From Candidatus Pacearchaeota archaeon (GTDB lineage: Archaea; Nanobdellota; Nanobdellia; Pacearchaeales; GW2011-AR1), in assembly GCA_018304205.1 (NCBI GenBank), contig JAGVWR010000022.1, positions 1 to 22,949 on the forward strand: a stretch of 22,949 nt of DNA, read 5' to 3'. Position numbers and translations under genes: made by a program. The notes beneath the pieces were generated by a model. It was not told the DNA's origin, did no database searches, and saw only the letters and a program-made list of their open reading frames with translations. Position 1 is the stretch's first letter. Every line of letters begins with the position of its first letter. Shown here one piece after another: positions 20,526 through 22,949 of the stretch.

Positions 20526-21443
20526 ATGTCCTTTTCTGATGTAGGCTCTTATTGTGATTTAGCGAGAAAACTTTTAAGTTTTCCCTTAGATCTTGTCAAG
20601 AAAACTTTAGAAGAAGTTGATCCAATTAATCCTGAAGTTCTGGAGGGATTTTATAGAGCATATAGACAAGATTGGAATTTAAAAGTTTCAGGGGTAGATA
20701 TAGTTGGAACTGGAGGAGATGGAAAAAACACTTTTAATATTTCAACTACCGCCTCATTTGTTTGTGCTGCTTCTGGTATTCCCATTGTTAAATTTGGGAA
20801 TCGTTCTGCAACTTCTTCATCAGGTAGTATGGATGTTTTATCTTATCTTGATATAAAAAGATCTAAAGTTCGTGGTGAAGTGATAGATAATTTAGAAAAA
20901 GCTAATTTGGCTTTTATTCCAGCCAATGAAGTTTATCCAGCTTTTGCAAGGTTTTCTTCTTTACGCAGAGAAATAAAGAAACCAACAGTTTTCAACTATT
21001 TAGGGCCTTTGTTAAACCCTGTTGAAGTCTCTTTAACTGTTCTGGGTGTTTCAAGACTAGAGGCCATAAGAGCGTATACAGATTTTTTTGAGAAGATAAA
21101 GAAAAGAAGTATTATTTTAACAAGCGAGGGATTTGACGAGGCGATCCCTTTTCAAGAGAGTATAGTGCATTCTAGATACAAAGAAAGAAAGATTTTAGCT
21201 AGTAAACAAGGAAGCTTAGAGGAATTAACAATTCATACTCCAAGTCAGAGTGCGGAAATAATCCTTAACATTCTAAGTAAAAAAGATAGAAGCATTAGGT
21301 ACGACTGTGTTGCTTTAAATGCAGGGATTGCTATTGCATACTTCAGGAACATATCTATTGTGGAAGGTATAAGGCTTGCTGAAGAAACCATATATTCAGG
21401 AAAGGCTTATGAAGTTCTTAGAAAATTACAAGGAAATAATTAG
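20526..21443 (+). CDS. TrpD-family phosphoribosyltransferase (anthranilate phosphoribosyltransferase-like)
   Basis: TrpD transfers phosphoribose from PRPP to anthranilate in tryptophan synthesis. The 305-aa product has the PRPP loop GTGGDG (61-66), NISTTASFVCAASGIPIVKF (71-90), GNRSATSSSGSMDVL (91-104), LRREIKKPTVFNYLGPLLNP (146-165), the metal-binding GFDEA (202-206) and LNAG (264-267). Two pocket motifs differ: the usual KHGN is KFGN (89-92) and the HHPAM-type segment is EVYPAF (135-140). The N-terminal helical domain is short, about 60 residues before GTGGDG against about 75-80. No other trp gene is visible. PRPP binding is well supported; anthranilate as acceptor is doubtful. It could be a divergent TrpD or a salvage enzyme for another base. 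Confidence 0.85.
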   Translation: MSFSDVGSYCDLARKLLSFPLDLVKKTLEEVDPINPEVLEGFYRAYRQDWNLKVSGVDIVGTGGDGKNTFNISTTASFVCAASGIPIVKFGNRSATSSSGSMDVLSYLDIKRSKVRGEVIDNLEKANLAFIPANEVYPAFARFSSLRREIKKPTVFNYLGPLLNPVEVSLTVLGVSRLEAIRAYTDFFEKIKKRSIILTSEGFDEAIPFQESIVHSRYKERKILASKQGSLEELTIHTPSQSAEIILNILSKKDRSIRYDCVALNAGIAIAYFRNISIVEGIRLAEETIYSGKAYEVLRKLQGNN

Positions 21444-21474
21444 AGGACAAAATGTTCGACATATTTATAATAAC

Positions 21475-21501
21475 GTATTCTTTTTGAAGACCTTATTAAG
21501 G
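21475..21501 (+). repeat. Dispersed palindromic repeat, copy 2
   Basis: This 27-nt stretch (GTATTCTTTTTGAAGACCTT then ATTAAGG) is identical to 22067-22093 of copy 3. It begins 31 nt after the TrpD-like stop and has the T-tract that could terminate that transcript. The matching left inverted half is absent. Confidence 0.8.
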
Positions 21502-21511
21502 GGGCGATAAG

Positions 21512-21519
21512 TCTATAAC
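21512..21519 (+). promoter_or_regulatory. Weak promoter of the P-loop kinase gene
   Basis: TCTATAAC centred about 25 nt before the ATG at 21541 is at leaderless spacing but a poor TATA match. Confidence 0.3.
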
Positions 21520-21540
21520 TTAGAACTCATAAAATTCAAT

Positions 21541-22047
21541 ATGAATAAGACATTTTATATTATAGTTCGAGGTCCTTTAGGTTGTGGGAAATCGACTATA
21601 TCTCAAAAACTAGCTAAAGATATTGGTGCTGAATACTTTGCAGTAGACAGAGTTCTTGATGAATTTGACTTAACAAAAGATAAAGAAGAAGGATATATCT
21701 CCCAAAAGAGCTTCTTCAAGGTTAATGAAATAATTGCTCAAAGAGCAGATAAATTTTTGAGAAGAGGAAAAGCTGTTATTTTCGATGGCAACTTTTATTG
21801 GGAGAGCGCAATAGAAGATTTGATTTCTAAACTTGATTATGCCCATCTGGTTTTTACTTTAAAGGCGTCTGTTGATACTTGCATTTCTCGTGATGAAGAA
21901 AGAGGAAAGACTCACGGAGAAATGGCTACAAGAGTCGTTCATAAAAAATCAACGTCTTTTGATTATGGGATAGTTATCGATACTGAAAGTAAAACTCCTG
22001 AAAAAACATTAAGCGAAATAGAAAAAGTAATAAGGTCTTCACTTTGA
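21541..22047 (+). CDS. Small P-loop NTPase/kinase (AAA_33/adenylate-kinase-like)
   Basis: The 168-aa product has a Walker A loop GPLGCGKST (residues 11-19) directly after the first strand. A DRVLDEF segment (about 37-43) lies where small kinases bind their acceptor, and a strand with FDGNFYW (80-86) may supply the Walker B-like acidic residue. A lid region with SRDEERGKTHGE (about 115-127) and a predicted strand YGIVIDTESKTPEKTLSEI follow. This is the layout of small-molecule or nucleotide kinases (adenylate, shikimate, gluconate kinase-like, zeta-toxin-like) and the substrate cannot be named. Its last five codons and stop lie in the left half of repeat copy 3 (from 22028), so the repeat supplies its C-terminus. 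Confidence 0.8.
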   Translation: MNKTFYIIVRGPLGCGKSTISQKLAKDIGAEYFAVDRVLDEFDLTKDKEEGYISQKSFFKVNEIIAQRADKFLRRGKAVIFDGNFYWESAIEDLISKLDYAHLVFTLKASVDTCISRDEERGKTHGEMATRVVHKKSTSFDYGIVIDTESKTPEKTLSEIEKVIRSSL

Positions 22048-22104
22048 AGCACTTATTTATAATAGAGTATTCTTTTTGAAGACCTTATTAAGGAATCATA
22101 TAAA
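22028..22104 (+). repeat. Dispersed palindromic repeat, copy 3 (complete element with 12-bp inverted ends)
   Basis: AATAAGGTCTTC (22029-22040) and its perfect complement GAAGACCTTATT (22078-22089) bracket 37 nt. The left half encodes the kinase C-terminus, stop included; the right half continues into GGAATCATATAAA, a TATA box for the next gene. The left 36 nt match copy 4 with three mismatches; the right part matches copies 1 and 2 exactly over 32 and 27 nt. Confidence 0.85.
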
Positions 22105-22114
22105 TCTTTAAAAA
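22097..22114 (+). promoter_or_regulatory. Promoter of the 214-aa gene, partly within repeat copy 3
   Basis: CATATAAA (22097-22104) is the right end of the repeat; CTTTAAAAA (22106-22114) follows. The latter is centred about 27 nt before the ATG at 22137, predicting leaderless transcription. Confidence 0.5.
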
Positions 22115-22136
22115 TTAAGTTAACTATATTGTCCAC

Positions 22137-22781
22137 ATGACTACCTCAGAATTAGAAACAATAAGTAAAATTACAAATCCAAGTGAAAGAGAGAATGAGA
22201 GGGTAATTGACGGGTTATTTTATTCTGTATGGAGCGATGAAGTAGCGCAGTTCACTGGGCTCTTTCATTATTCAAAAGGAAAAGGACGTGACTCTATTGA
22301 AGGTATACTTCAAGACCCCTATGGGAATTCACGAATTGAAGGATTATTATCCGAAAACGAAGCTCTTAATTTTAATAAAACTTATCATGGAAGGCCGCCC
22401 ATCTCTTATAAATTCTCATTTGATAAAGAAAGGGGTTTGTATTTAGGAGCGTGGAAAGGAAGAGATGCTTTTAATGGTTATTCCGTTTGTAAATTAGATC
22501 AGCGTCTTGCTCAACCAGATGTGGATGTTATATTAGATTATTTTAGATCCTTTGATCCAATGACTGATGAACAAAAAGCTCAAGCAATAATTGACTATAT
22601 GTTAGGAAATGGGGATTTAAACGCCTCACCTGATCCAAATACTGGAGAATTAATGCTTAGTCTTACTCCAAAAGGAGAAGAGTTAGCAAGAAAGGCAACT
22701 GAAAGACTAACTCACAAAGAGAAAGGCATGATTGATGAAACTTTAAAGAACATTAAAGAGGAAGATGGCCTCCCATTTTAA
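22137..22781 (+). CDS. Hypothetical protein (214 aa)
   Basis: No family recognised. Residues about 25-120 look beta-rich, with alternating aromatic/glycine strands (LFYSVWSDEVAQFTGLFHYS, YKFSFDKERGLYLGAWKG), suggestive of a sandwich or barrel domain. Residues about 130-214 are helical and charged, with the PMTDEQKAQAIIDYMLGNGD and LTPKGEELARKATERL segments, the latter resembling the helix after a winged-helix wing. It has a single cysteine, no signal peptide and no membrane helix, so it is probably cytosolic. It has its own promoter, is preceded by repeat copy 3 and is followed 27 nt after the stop by copy 4. Codon use is like the neighbours. Confidence 0.7.
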   Translation: MTTSELETISKITNPSERENERVIDGLFYSVWSDEVAQFTGLFHYSKGKGRDSIEGILQDPYGNSRIEGLLSENEALNFNKTYHGRPPISYKFSFDKERGLYLGAWKGRDAFNGYSVCKLDQRLAQPDVDVILDYFRSFDPMTDEQKAQAIIDYMLGNGDLNASPDPNTGELMLSLTPKGEELARKATERLTHKEKGMIDETLKNIKEEDGLPF

Positions 22782-22808
22782 TGACAAATGACTAAAAAAT
22801 TATTTTTC

Positions 22809-22862
22809 TAATAAGGTCTTCACTTTAAAGTCCTTATTTATAATTTAACGTATAATTTAACG
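22809..22862 (+). repeat. Dispersed palindromic repeat, copy 4 (left half) with tandem 12-bp unit
   Basis: 22809-22844 matches 22028-22063 of copy 3 with three mismatches. It is followed by TATAATTTAACG twice in tandem (22839-22850, 22851-22862). The right inverted half is missing. Confidence 0.75.
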
Positions 22863-22949
22863 GCCGAAAATGGCCACCCTACTAGAAAAATAGAATCAAA
22901 AACATGATGCGACACTCATGCTTTGGATGCTCAAGTTTCTTGACATTAT
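22863..22949. other. Right edge, no supported gene
   Basis: Contains GGCC-gaaaat-GGCC (22862-22875). An ATG at 22904 opens a frame reading MMRHSCFGCSSFLT to the window end, and the minus strand is open too; neither is long enough to call. Confidence 0.3.

Noticed and set aside
20526..22781. A defence system formed by the TrpD-like, P-loop kinase and 214-aa genes
   Set aside because: Each gene has its own promoter and is separated by a repeat, and no nuclease, effector or sensor domain was recognised; co-function is unsupported.
20059..22862. CRISPR array
   Set aside because: The repeats are few, unevenly spaced by whole genes, occur in both orientations and lack uniform spacers.
22904..22949. 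Possible start of a CxxC-containing protein at the right edge
   Set aside because: Only 15 codons visible, no clear promoter or ribosome-binding site, and the opposite strand is also open.

Overview
The window is archaeal chromosomal DNA, AT-rich (roughly one third G+C by eye). The archaeal assignment rests on eukaryote-type ribosomal proteins inside an S10/spc-type operon (eS4, eL19, eL32), an exosome operon (Rrp4-Rrp41-Rrp42) with SBDS, a proteasome alpha subunit, RNA polymerase subunit Rpo6, archaeal SecY with an EMC3/DUF106 protein, and TATA boxes about 25 nt before many starts. Small tightly packed genes, charged low-complexity extensions on many ribosomal proteins and several unrecognised small genes suggest a DPANN lineage of the Woesearchaeota/Pacearchaeota kind. 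That placement is inference.

Layout. 1-422 (+): end of a RelE/ParE-type toxin-antitoxin pair. 423-600: spacer with tandem hairpins and the T-rich end of the next operon. 601-4059 (-): SBDS, then Rrp4-Rrp41-Rrp42-Rpo6 (RNA processing/decay plus an RNA polymerase subunit). 4147-5606 (+): a small unknown gene, psmA and a low-molecular-weight phosphatase/arsenate-reductase-like gene. 5607-6017 (-): a DUF106/EMC3-like membrane insertase. 6142-6393 (+): a small membrane protein.

6401-19847 (-) is one long ribosomal protein operon, read in the order uL3-uL4-uL23-uL2-uS19-uL22-[unknown 103 aa]-uS3-uL29-aIF1-uS17-[35-codon sORF/hairpin element]-uL14-uL24-eS4-uL5-uS14-uS8-uL6-eL32-eL19-uL18-uS5-uL30-[zinc-ribbon protein]-uL15-SecY. 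Nearly every junction is ATGA, TAATG or a 1-nt gap, so translational coupling is likely, and Shine-Dalgarno-like GGAGG sites precede several internal starts. Three reading frames that are not known ribosomal proteins are built into this operon.

19848-22949 is a separate (+) strand accessory stretch of monocistronic, mostly leaderless genes: a helical 94-aa protein, a TrpD-family phosphoribosyltransferase with no trp neighbours, a small P-loop kinase and an unrecognised 214-aa protein. They are separated by copies of one palindromic repeat (core GAAGACCTTATT). The repeat supplies the last codons of the kinase gene and, in one copy, the TATA box of the next gene.

The most noteworthy signals are (1) the 108-bp element between uS17 and uL14, which is both a perfectly coupled 35-codon ORF and a set of three mutually exclusive hairpins, (2) the dispersed repeat family at 20059-22862, (3) the two unrecognised conserved-looking proteins embedded in the ribosomal operon, and (4) the TrpD-like enzyme with altered substrate-pocket motifs.
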